A DNA stretch of 64,000 bases from Chloroflexota bacterium (GTDB lineage Bacteria > Chloroflexota > Limnocylindria > Limnocylindrales > CSP1-4). Every line of letters starts with the position of its first letter. Position 1 is the stretch's first letter. Shown here piece after piece: positions 7,536 through 16,836 of the stretch. The translations under genes were made by a program, and so were the position numbers. Location of the stretch: assembly GCA_021802825.1 (NCBI GenBank), contig JAJZRG010000006.1, positions 57,402 through 121,401 of the forward strand. Reading direction: 5' to 3'. The notes below the pieces were generated by a model. That model had not been told where the DNA came from and did no database searches. It saw only the letters and a program-made list of their open reading frames with translations.

Positions 7536-9247
7536 TGCCCGCTCCGGGCCAGGCCGGCCAGGCGCAGGATCCCGGTGCCGTTCTGCGCCGCGCCCAGGAT
7601 GCCGTCGCGAACCAGCGACCAGGAGCGCCCGTACGAGACGGGCACCACCGGCACCTGTTGCTGGACGATCTGCATGGCCTGCGTGTAGGCCTGGAGCGCC
7701 GTCGCCGGGTCGCCGGCCGAACTCGCCTTCGCCACCGCCGCATCGAACTCGGGGTTCGACCAGCCGCCCTCGTTGGCCGTGGAGCCGGTGCCCAGCAGCA
7801 CGCCGAGGAAGTCGTTGGGCTCAGGGTAGTCGGCAACCCACGACTGGCTCCAGATGTCCGGCGGGTCGCTGGAAAGGCGACTCTGGTAGGGATTGAAGCC
7901 CATGCTCTGGTACTGGACGCTGACGCCGAGATTGGCCTTGAGCATGGCCACGATCTGGCCGTCGTGGCTGCCGCCCCCGCCGCCGATGAAGGTGATCGAG
8001 GGCAGGCCCTGGCCGTTGGGGTAGCCGGCGTCGGCCAGCAGCTGCTTCGCCCTCGCCACGTCGAACGGGGGCAGGAAGTCGTCCCGCGGCGCGCCGGGCA
8101 TCCCCGCCGGGACCATGCCGGTCGCGGGCTTGCTGGCGATCGGGTCGTCGAGCAGCGCCAGGCGCCGCCAGTCGACCGCCATCGCGAAGGCCTGCCGGAG
8201 TCGCGTGTCGGCGAATGGGCCCCTGCGAGTCTCGAAGCCGTAGTAACTGACCGACAGATCGGGGTCTTCGCGCAGGGACGGCCCCAGCTGGCGGTCGTAG
8301 GCGAGCCAGGTCGCGTCAGTGAACGACACGGGCGTGATGTCCACGGTGTCGGCCGCGAACGCGTCCACTGCGGACTCTCCGTGGAGCGTCAGCAGCATCT
8401 GCACGGTGTCCACGGGCGGCCTTCCCGCCCAGTAGTGCGGGTTGGCCTTGAGCGTCCACGCGTCCGAGCTGACCGAGGCGAGCGTGTAGGCGCCGCTGCC
8501 GACCATTGTCCCGGGCGCCGGCTGGAATTCGCCGTCACCCGTGGACGGGGGCACCACGGCGAACGGTGCGCTGGAGACGATCGCGGGCAGGTTGCCGCCG
8601 CCCTGGACCATCTCCACCACGACGGTCTTCGGGTCGGGCGCGCTCACCCCCAGCGTGCTCGTGTCGGTGGACTGGCCCGAGAGCAGCTCGCGGGCGCCCT
8701 TCACCCCCGCCATGAGCGAGGCCAGCATCGACGGGTCCCCGGGGACGAACAGGCGCCGCCAGCTGTGGACGACGTCCGACGCCGTGAGCGGCGAGCCGTC
8801 GCTGAACTCCAGCCCGTCGCGCAGCGTGAACGTCACCTTCGTGGCGTTGTCGCTGACCTGCCAGCTGCTCGCGAGGGCGGGCCGGATCTGGAGCGACGGG
8901 TCCACCGCCGTCAGCGTCTCGAACAGCTGGCTGACGTATCGCGCGCTCCCCAGGTCGCCGTGGTGGGCAGGGTCGATCGACGACGGGGTGCCGGCGAGGA
9001 CGGTCACGGTCCCCGAGGAGGCGGCGAACGTGCGGTCGGGGGCGGTGCCGAGCGGCGTGGGGAGCAGGTGGACGACGAGGGCGGCGGCGGTGACGAGCGC
9101 GACGAGCGCCACCAGCGCGCGGCGCCACCGGGGGCCTGACCCGGTCCCTCGGTCGTCAGGTGGGCCGGGCGCGAGCCAGTCGGCGTCCGTGTAGCTTGGC
9201 GGCGCGAACGGCCCGCGCTGGTCGGGTCCGCTCAGATCAGGTTCCAC
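7532..9247 (-). CDS. ABC transporter family 5 solute-binding protein (peptide type), no permease nearby
   Basis: This 571-aa protein belongs to the extracellular solute-binding family 5 (OppA/DppA-like). It has the LRDGLEFSDGSPLTASDVVHSW region (residue positions about 140-160) and the C-terminal pattern of peptide-binding proteins. It lacks a lipobox. A 40-residue Pro/Gly-rich cytoplasmic leader precedes one membrane helix (about 44-62), so it is probably held by a signal anchor. No ABC permease or ATPase genes are close, which is unusual for this family. It may have been recruited to work with the membrane protease encoded next to it through a GTGA overlap. Substrate unknown. Confidence 0.85.
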   Translation of the reverse strand: MEPDLSGPDQRGPFAPPSYTDADWLAPGPPDDRGTGSGPRWRRALVALVALVTAAALVVHLLPTPLGTAPDRTFAASSGTVTVLAGTPSSIDPAHHGDLGSARYVSQLFETLTAVDPSLQIRPALASSWQVSDNATKVTFTLRDGLEFSDGSPLTASDVVHSWRRLFVPGDPSMLASLMAGVKGARELLSGQSTDTSTLGVSAPDPKTVVVEMVQGGGNLPAIVSSAPFAVVPPSTGDGEFQPAPGTMVGSGAYTLASVSSDAWTLKANPHYWAGRPPVDTVQMLLTLHGESAVDAFAADTVDITPVSFTDATWLAYDRQLGPSLREDPDLSVSYYGFETRRGPFADTRLRQAFAMAVDWRRLALLDDPIASKPATGMVPAGMPGAPRDDFLPPFDVARAKQLLADAGYPNGQGLPSITFIGGGGGSHDGQIVAMLKANLGVSVQYQSMGFNPYQSRLSSDPPDIWSQSWVADYPEPNDFLGVLLGTGSTANEGGWSNPEFDAAVAKASSAGDPATALQAYTQAMQIVQQQVPVVPVSYGRSWSLVRDGILGAAQNGTGILRLAGLARSGQ

Positions 9248-9451
9248 CAGGCCACCTCCGGCAGTCCCGGCTCAGGCCGGCGAGGGTCGAGCATGCGGAC
9301 CATCGGGACGGCGGCGCGAGGGCGCGCGCTCCACGTGTACCCGCCACCGGAGAACCCGGCCAGCATGGCCACGATACAGACCCAGCGACGCACGGCCGGA
9401 GTATAGGCCGGGGACCCCGTCCGCCCCGGGTCCGGCTCGCGGGCAGGAAAT

Positions 9452-9503
9452 GAGGCCTCGCCGTGCCACACCGCCGGGGGAACGATGCTGTCTGCGAGGC
9501 CTC
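9452..9503. repeat. 10-bp perfect inverted repeat in the 9.25-9.58 kb intergenic stretch
   Basis: The arms GAGGCCTCGC (9452-9461) and GCGAGGCCTC (9494-9503) are exact reverse complements separated by 32 bases. They lie in the roughly 330-base gap between the glycosyltransferase stop and the binding-protein start, both on the minus strand. The arm core is itself palindromic. No T tract follows on either strand, so a simple terminator is not obvious. The gap also contains a weak minus-strand frame (stop at 9232) that could encode a small hydrophobic peptide, but nothing supports it beyond being open. Confidence 0.5.
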
Positions 9504-9577
9504 TACCCATGGAACGAGCCGCGCAACGATTCGTTAGGGCGGTGGTCGGGGATTTTCGCCGAAGGGCTAGGTGTCCC

Positions 9578-10534
9578 CTACTCCGCGCTGACCCCCGCGC
9601 TCACGAGGAGGTCGCGCCGGCTGGCGAACCACTTGAGGAACCGGTAGCGGTGCTTCTTCGCGAGGCGCTCGTCGGGCGGCGCAGCGTCGTCGCCCAGCAT
9701 CGTGAACGGCGCCGCCACCACGGCTGCCCGGCGCGGGACGGCGTGGACATCGGCGTCCCCGGGCACATCGCGGAGGGCGAAGGCCCACCACGCATCGAGG
9801 TACGCATCGGTCGTGAAGTGCTCGTCGAGCGGGCCGCGCGCTATGTAGTCCTCCCGCCGGAACGCCATGGCGCGCAGATCCACGGCCGCCGTCCTGGTGA
9901 CGCCCGGCAGGGTCGGCGCGAAGTGGACGAGGTCCTCGGTGGTCAGGCCCCCGACGCCGGCGACGGCAACCTCGGGGTCGTCGAGCGGCGCGGCCAGGGC
10001 GGCGATGACGTCGCCCTCCGCCACGAGTCGTGGGCTGAGCAGCACGACCACCCCGCACGATGCCCGTCGGATGCCAGCGTTGCGCGCCGCAGCCGCGCCC
10101 AGCCGGGGCGCCAGCCGGACGACCTCGACACCGCGGGGTAGCCCGGCGACGTCCGCCGCGACGGCCTCCGACGGGTCGTTGGCGACGACGATGACCTGCG
10201 TGCCGGCCGAGTGCGCGAGCAGGGCCGCGACCGAGCGCGGGAGCACACCCGCGACATCGTCGGCGACGAGGACGGCCGTCGCCCCGACTGCCGGGGCCTC
10301 GCCGAGCCGGGACGGGACGGCATCGCTGGCGCCGTAGCGGACCTCGCCGTCCACCTCGACGACTGCGGCGGGACGGCGCTCCAGCGTGTAGAGCGTGGCT
10401 GCGTCCACCACGTCCCAGCCGGCCGACGCGAGCTCGGCCTTGAGTCGGTCGGCGGTCGCCCAGTCGCGGGCTCGGCGGGCTCGGGCGCGCTCGTCGGCGA
10501 GCACGCGGATGTCGTGGGGAACGGGGTCGGGCAT
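9578..10534 (-). CDS. Glycosyltransferase family 2-like protein with an N-terminal cysteinyl-tRNA synthetase tail-like domain
   Basis: The 318-aa product has two parts. Residues about 8-55 read like the C-terminal helical hairpin of cysteinyl-tRNA synthetase: RARRARDWATADRLKAELA, then GWDVVDA and LYTLERR. In CysRS this is the R-x-x-AR-x-x-KDW-x-x-AD-x-x-R-x-EL element. Residues about 85-290 look like a GT-A fold: VIVVAND, then GAAAARNAGIRRASCGVVVLL, as in GT2 enzymes, with a late basic region KKHRYRFLKW. A clear DxD is not obvious, so catalytic activity is uncertain. The ATG at 10534 begins just before the CysRS-like part. Upstream lies a triple repeat and the CPBP-like gene. Confidence 0.7.
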   Translation of the reverse strand: MPDPVPHDIRVLADERARARRARDWATADRLKAELASAGWDVVDAATLYTLERRPAAVVEVDGEVRYGASDAVPSRLGEAPAVGATAVLVADDVAGVLPRSVAALLAHSAGTQVIVVANDPSEAVAADVAGLPRGVEVVRLAPRLGAAAARNAGIRRASCGVVVLLSPRLVAEGDVIAALAAPLDDPEVAVAGVGGLTTEDLVHFAPTLPGVTRTAAVDLRAMAFRREDYIARGPLDEHFTTDAYLDAWWAFALRDVPGDADVHAVPRRAAVVAAPFTMLGDDAAPPDERLAKKHRYRFLKWFASRRDLLVSAGVSAE

Positions 10535-10596
10535 GCCCCGAGGATACCGCCGGGGCTGGGCAAGCCGCGGTCGAGTGCCCCGGGGGCCGAACCCGG

Positions 10597-10673
10597 GATC
10601 GACCGTCAGCGCTGAACCTGCGATCGTCCGTCAGCGCTGCCGCGTCCGATCGACGGTCAGCGCTGCCGCGTCA
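10597..10673. repeat. Three tandem imperfect repeats, period 25-26 bp
   Basis: The unit GATCGACCGTCAGCGCTG recurs at 10597-10614, 10622-10639 and 10648-10665, with one or two changes each (GATCGTCC, GATCGACGG). The second and third copies share the following GCCGCGTC. The last copy runs into the stop codon of the CPBP-like gene (10671-10673). The repeats lie between two minus-strand genes, upstream of the glycosyltransferase start. They could be slippage products or protein-binding sites, and each contains the self-complementary AGCGCT. Confidence 0.7.
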
Positions 10674-11492
10674 GGCGCCCGGGACGCCGGCCGCCGCCGA
10701 GGCCAGGACCAGGCAGCCCAGGATCCAGGTGTGCGCGAGCCCGCTCCACAGGACCGATCCCGTCCGCCAGTCGAGCCAGCCGTAGAGGAAGCCGCCGCCC
10801 AGGGTGGACAGCGTCTCGACCTCGGGCTTGCCCAGGTGCGCGAAGGCGAACGGCAACGCCGCCAGCACGACGGCGATCGGACCGACCATGCGCAGGAGCG
10901 CGAACAGCAGGAACCCACGGAAGAAGAACTCGGCCGGCACCACGTCGAGCGCTGTGGTCAGGAAGACCTGTGGCGCCGAGGCCGCCTGCAGCGCGTAATA
11001 CGCGGCGAAGGCCGGGACGCGGGCGAAGGCGACCGCGACCGGCGTCATGACCGCGACCCCGCCGAGGACGATCGCGACCCCAGCCCGCCAGTCGCCGAGC
11101 CGGAGCCCGTAGCGGCTCGGCCGGTCGCGGAAGCCGAGCAGGACCACGAGCAGCGGGACGCCGCCGAGGAGCAGCAGCCGGCCGATGCCTTGGATGCGCT
11201 TGAAGTCGGCCTCATTCGCCGTGGACCAGCCCGTGGCCCACGCGACGAGGTCAGTCACGTGGCCGTGGTAGTCGAGCAGGAGGAGCAGCGCGACGAGGAT
11301 CACGGCGGTGGTGGCGCGGGCGGGCAGCCGAAGGCCCAGGAACTCGACCGTCCGCTGATCGGCCGAGTCGGCCGTGTAGGGGGGCGCGTCCGCCGCCCAG
11401 CTGCGGAGCCGAGCAAGCGCGGATGCTCCGGCGACGGCCTCCGAACCGGCCGCGATCGCCGGCTGGGGCTCGGTCAGCTGGATGTCGGCCAT
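10671..11492 (-). CDS. CPBP-family intramembrane protease-like protein
   Basis: This 273-aa polytopic protein has about seven hydrophobic segments after a 50-residue cytoplasmic leader. It shows the CPBP/Abi (type II CAAX protease-like) pattern: PAEFFFRGFLLF (motif 1), FAFAHLG (motif 2, FxxxH) and SGLAHTWILG (motif 3, with His). The canonical motif 1 is EExxxR; here the first Glu is Ala and only the second Glu and the Arg remain. That may reduce or alter protease activity. Such proteins process prenylated or other membrane substrates, or act as immunity and maturation factors. The target here is unknown. It is divergent from the flavodoxin gene. Confidence 0.75.
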   Translation of the reverse strand: MADIQLTEPQPAIAAGSEAVAGASALARLRSWAADAPPYTADSADQRTVEFLGLRLPARATTAVILVALLLLLDYHGHVTDLVAWATGWSTANEADFKRIQGIGRLLLLGGVPLLVVLLGFRDRPSRYGLRLGDWRAGVAIVLGGVAVMTPVAVAFARVPAFAAYYALQAASAPQVFLTTALDVVPAEFFFRGFLLFALLRMVGPIAVVLAALPFAFAHLGKPEVETLSTLGGGFLYGWLDWRTGSVLWSGLAHTWILGCLVLASAAAGVPGA

Positions 11493-11644
11493 CGCGTGGA
11501 CTCCGGTGACCTGGGTGCGCGCCGACGCCGGCGCGTCATGAGGATCCTAGACTGGTGCGGACCCGTCTGGCTCGGCGTTTGGGGCAACATTAGCGGCGCT
11601 CGTCGCCCAAGCCGCGGCGGCGCGGAGGAGGGACGCCAGATCCC

Positions 11645-13816
<2,172 letters not shown>

Positions 13817-13961
13817 GCCGGCAAGGGTACCGCGGCCACCCGGCCGCGCTTCGTCCTGGTCTCGGGCGCCCCATCGGCCCGGCGACGATCCGATCCCCGC
13901 AGGGCGACCCTGTACAGCGGCGACCTGCCCCACGCCGTCGCCGGAGCCGAGGCGAGGTCTG

Positions 13962-14654
13962 TCAGGGTTGGAGCAGCGAGAGCAGCTCCTCGAGACGCCT
14001 GATCTCGTAGGTCGGCGCGGGAGCGTCGCCGCGAGGCTTCGCTCGCGGGTTGAACCAGCACGTGTCCAGCCCGGCCGCGACGCCGCCGGCGATGTCTGAG
14101 CTCAGGCTGTCGCCGATGACGAGGACGTCCCGAGGGTTGGGCGAGCCCATGCGCGCGAGGGCGACCTCGAAGATGGCGGGGTCGGGCTTGGCGGCGCCCA
14201 CCTCCTCCGAGATGACCAGCTGCTCGACCACGCCCGCCAGCGTCGAGCTCGCGATGCGGGGCCGCTGCACGTCAGACAGCCCGTTGGTGATGATCGCAAG
14301 GCGGTGGCTCGGGCGCAGCGCCTCCACCACCTCGAGCGCGCCGTCCATGAGGTGCGCCTGCATGGCCAGCTGCGCGAGGTAGACCGCGCTGAACGCGACC
14401 GGGTCGAGCGCAAGGCCGAGTTCGGCGAACAGCTCCTCGAACCGCCCCACGCGCAGCCGCGCGGGCGTGACCCTCCCCTCCTCCAGCGCCCGCCATGCCC
14501 GCGCGTTCACCACCTGGTACGAGGCGAGCCAGGCGTCCTCGAAGGCCGCACCGTGGGCGGCGAACGCGCCGCGGACCGCCTCCGCCTCGGCTCGGGCGTA
14601 GTCGAACAGAGTGTCGTCAGCGTCGAACAGGAGCCACGGGTAGCGGGACGTCAT
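13962..14654 (-). CDS. HAD-family hydrolase, YjjG-type pyrimidine nucleotidase
   Basis: This 230-aa haloacid-dehalogenase phosphatase has motif I FDADDTLFDY (residues about 10-19), motif II IITNG, motif III Lys in GAAKPDPAIF and motif IV VLVIGDSLSSDIAGG. The helical C1 cap resembles YjjG, which dephosphorylates dUMP, dTMP and non-canonical pyrimidine nucleotides. The substrate assignment rests on family resemblance. The YjjG/YfnB type fits better than phosphoglycolate phosphatase because of the TLFDYARAE start. The haem-binding gene ends 7 bases upstream, so the two are likely cotranscribed. Confidence 0.87.
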   Translation of the reverse strand: MTSRYPWLLFDADDTLFDYARAEAEAVRGAFAAHGAAFEDAWLASYQVVNARAWRALEEGRVTPARLRVGRFEELFAELGLALDPVAFSAVYLAQLAMQAHLMDGALEVVEALRPSHRLAIITNGLSDVQRPRIASSTLAGVVEQLVISEEVGAAKPDPAIFEVALARMGSPNPRDVLVIGDSLSSDIAGGVAAGLDTCWFNPRAKPRGDAPAPTYEIRRLEELLSLLQP

Positions 14655-14661
14655 GGGGCGC

Positions 14662-15081
14662 TCACTCGCCCGAGCTGCCCGGTGTCTTCGTCAGCCCGTC
14701 GATGAGCTGCTGCTTCTCGGCATCGCTCAGGCGTGCGTCCGCGTGCAGCACCAGGTTGTCTCGGGGTGGCATCTCACCGCTGGAGACCTGCCCGGCAGGG
14801 TGCTCGACCTCCTGCCGGCTGGTCCCCCAGGCGGAGAAGTCGAGCTTCTGCCGCCCCTCGCCCACGTGGCGCTGCTGGAGCCACGACATCGGGGCAATGT
14901 TGGAGTACCAGGGCCACGCGGTTTTGTGGCTGTGGCAGTCGAGGCACGGGCGCACGGTCAGCGCCCAGGTGGTGGGCGAGTCCCATGCCGGCTCACCGGT
15001 TACCGGCGGGTTCGTGTGCGCCCGGCCGCAGGGCGACCCCGCAACCAGGATCTTCAACCCACGGAGCGGCCAGCGTCGCAT
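14662..15081 (-). CDS. Haem-binding domain protein (c-type CxxCH) with a shortened N-terminal segment
   Basis: This 139-aa protein matches the small Haem_bd family: HTNPPVTGEPAWDS, the c-type haem motif CLDCH at residues 46-50, WPWYSNIAPMSWL, and a distal GEMPPRDN methionine region. Such proteins are exported and bind one covalent haem. The start at 15081 was chosen because AAGGGG lies at ideal spacing upstream. Oddly, the usual N-terminal membrane helix is cut down to a short stretch (LRGLKILVAG) running straight into the conserved part, about ten residues shorter than expected. Export may be impaired. It lies just upstream of the HAD gene. Confidence 0.8.
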   Translation of the reverse strand: MRRWPLRGLKILVAGSPCGRAHTNPPVTGEPAWDSPTTWALTVRPCLDCHSHKTAWPWYSNIAPMSWLQQRHVGEGRQKLDFSAWGTSRQEVEHPAGQVSSGEMPPRDNLVLHADARLSDAEKQQLIDGLTKTPGSSGE

Positions 15082-15356
15082 CGTTTCCCCTTGACGTGGC
15101 ATCCGGGCGGAGACGCCTATCGGAGATCATCGGTCTTGGCGCCAACGCCCCGCAAGGCCCCTGCGCCCGCCCGGGTGGACGATCCCGCGCGCCGACCCGG
15201 CCCATTGGAGGTGCGGAGACCGTTTGAGGCCCGGCGGGAGCATCCGTGTTACGGTTGGCGGACCGCCGCTGCTTGCGACGATCTCCGCGTGGTCGCCCTT
15301 TTCGAACAGACCGTGCGCGCTGCCACCTCCTTGTTCGGGAAGTGTTGGAGGCCCAC

Positions 15357-15560
15357 GTGACCACCGGGATCATCAACAAGGTCGTTGCCGAGCGCGGGTT
15401 CGGCTTCATCACCGCGGACGATGAGAAGGAGTACTTCTTCCATCGTGGCGCCCTCGACGGCTCGCTCGAGTTCGAGCGCCTTGTCGGCGGGGAGCGGGTC
15501 GAGTTCGTGATCGAGCAGAACCCCAAGGGCCCGCGCGCGAGCCGCGTGCACGCGGCTTAG
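15357..15560 (+). CDS. Cold-shock domain protein
   Basis: This 67-aa single-domain nucleic-acid chaperone carries RNP1 as ERGFGFITADD and an RNP2-like YFFHRGAL, and ends in NPKGPRASRV, as in CspA-type proteins. The GTG at 15357 is preceded by GGAG seven bases upstream and gives the normal family length. Upstream lies about 275 bases without a gene, shared with the divergent haem-binding gene. This leaves room for the long structured leader typical of csp mRNAs, but no particular element was recognised. The F/H substitutions in RNP2 are within family variation. Confidence 0.9.
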   Translation: MTTGIINKVVAERGFGFITADDEKEYFFHRGALDGSLEFERLVGGERVEFVIEQNPKGPRASRVHAA

Positions 15561-15678
15561 CCAGCTCCCGGCGCGCCACCTGCGCGCCCGTCAGCCTGCT
15601 GCCCCGCTCGGGATTCGGTCGTTCGACCGACGTCCCGCAAGGGCTCCGGCCTCCCTCGGGATCGAATCGGAGAACGCC

Positions 15679-16836
15679 ATCGTTCGGACGGCCCTCGTCG
15701 CCACCTACCCGCCTCGCCGCTGCGGCATCGCGGCTTTCACAACGGACCTTGCTGCCGCCACTGGGGCCCGCACGATCGTTGCCCTCCACCCCGGCGTCGA
15801 CACGCTGGCCTACCCGCCCGAGGTCCGGCACGTGATCCGCAAGGGCGAGCGCGCGGACTACACGAGGACCGCCCGAGCCCTCAACGCGTCGGTTGACGTG
15901 GTCTCTGTGCAGCACGAGTACGGGATCTGGGGCGGTCCGGATGGCGAGTACGTGCTTGACTTCGTCGAGGCGCTCCGGGTCCCGGCGATCGTCACCATGC
16001 ACACGGTGCTGCGCGCGCCCACGGCGCACCAGCGCTCGGTCCTGACCCGGCTGGCGGCGCTGGCGCAGGCGTCGGTCGTGATGTCGCGCTCGGCGGCCAA
16101 CCTGCTGCTCCGCGATTACGGTGTCGACTCCAGGCGCGTCCACGTGATCCCCCACGGCGTGCCCTCCGTCCCGCTCGTCAACGCCGATGAAGTCAAGCCG
16201 GCGCTCGGCCTCGGCGGCCGGGATGTGATCCTGAGCTTCGGCCTGCTCGGGCCGGGCAAGGGATACGAGCTGGCGATCGACGCCCTGCCGGCCGTGGTAG
16301 CGGCCCACCCGGCGGTCCTCTACGTGATCCTCGGGGCGACGCACCCTGATCTGATCGAGCGAGAGGGTGAGGCTTACCGGCACTCGCTGACCGCCCAGGT
16401 CCGGAGGCTCGGGCTGGAGGACCACGTAAGGTTCGTGGACAAGTTCGCGGACATGGCGGAGCTCACGCGCTGGCTCGAGGCGGCGGACGTCTTCGTGACG
16501 CCGTACCCCAATCTCGCCCAGATCGCCTCCGGCACGCTGTCCTACGCGATGGGCGCGGGGCGCGCCATCGTCTCAACCCCTTACGTCTACGCCGCGGAAC
16601 TCCTCGCCGACGGGCGTGGCGTCCTGGTGCCAGCATCGCCGGCCGCACTCGGCGACGCGCTCGCCGGGCTGCTCGCCGACCCGGCGCTGCGTGCTCGGAT
16701 CGGCGCCCGGGCGTTCGCCTACAGCCGCCGCATGGTGTGGCCGGAGGTTGGCGCCCAGTACCGGAACCTGTTCGCTCGCGTCCATCCCGACCGCTCGCGG
16801 TCAGTGGCCGCACTCGAGGTCCCCGCTGGTGCGTGA
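15679..16836 (+). CDS. Glycosyltransferase family 4 (GT-B), start codon non-canonical
   Basis: This is a retaining GT-B glycosyltransferase. The N terminus reads ALVATYPPRRCGIAAFT, typical of GT4 enzymes that sit in mannan-type clusters. Donor-site features include GLLGPGKGYELAIDALP and the late GTLSYAMGAGRAIVSTPY. The conserved N terminus extends well upstream of the first usable GTG (15832), yet no ATG, GTG or TTG exists in frame between the stop at 15508 and 15832. The likeliest start is the ATC at 15679, seven bases after GGAG; ATC could also be a sequencing error for ATG. Its stop overlaps the next gene by 8 bases. Confidence 0.8.
   Translation: MVRTALVATYPPRRCGIAAFTTDLAAATGARTIVALHPGVDTLAYPPEVRHVIRKGERADYTRTARALNASVDVVSVQHEYGIWGGPDGEYVLDFVEALRVPAIVTMHTVLRAPTAHQRSVLTRLAALAQASVVMSRSAANLLLRDYGVDSRRVHVIPHGVPSVPLVNADEVKPALGLGGRDVILSFGLLGPGKGYELAIDALPAVVAAHPAVLYVILGATHPDLIEREGEAYRHSLTAQVRRLGLEDHVRFVDKFADMAELTRWLEAADVFVTPYPNLAQIASGTLSYAMGAGRAIVSTPYVYAAELLADGRGVLVPASPAALGDALAGLLADPALRARIGARAFAYSRRMVWPEVGAQYRNLFARVHPDRSRSVAALEVPAGA

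Noticed and set aside
7532..9247. Full peptide ABC transporter operon
   Set aside because: No permease or ATPase genes lie on either side of the binding protein.
9232..9510. 92-codon minus-strand frame before the binding-protein gene
   Set aside because: Only weak hydrophobic character, no ribosome site, and it overlaps the start of a better gene.
9440..9577. Riboswitch or small structured RNA in the gap
   Set aside because: No match to GEMM, cobalamin, SAM, TPP, SRP RNA or tmRNA signatures could be recognised by eye; only the inverted repeat is reported.
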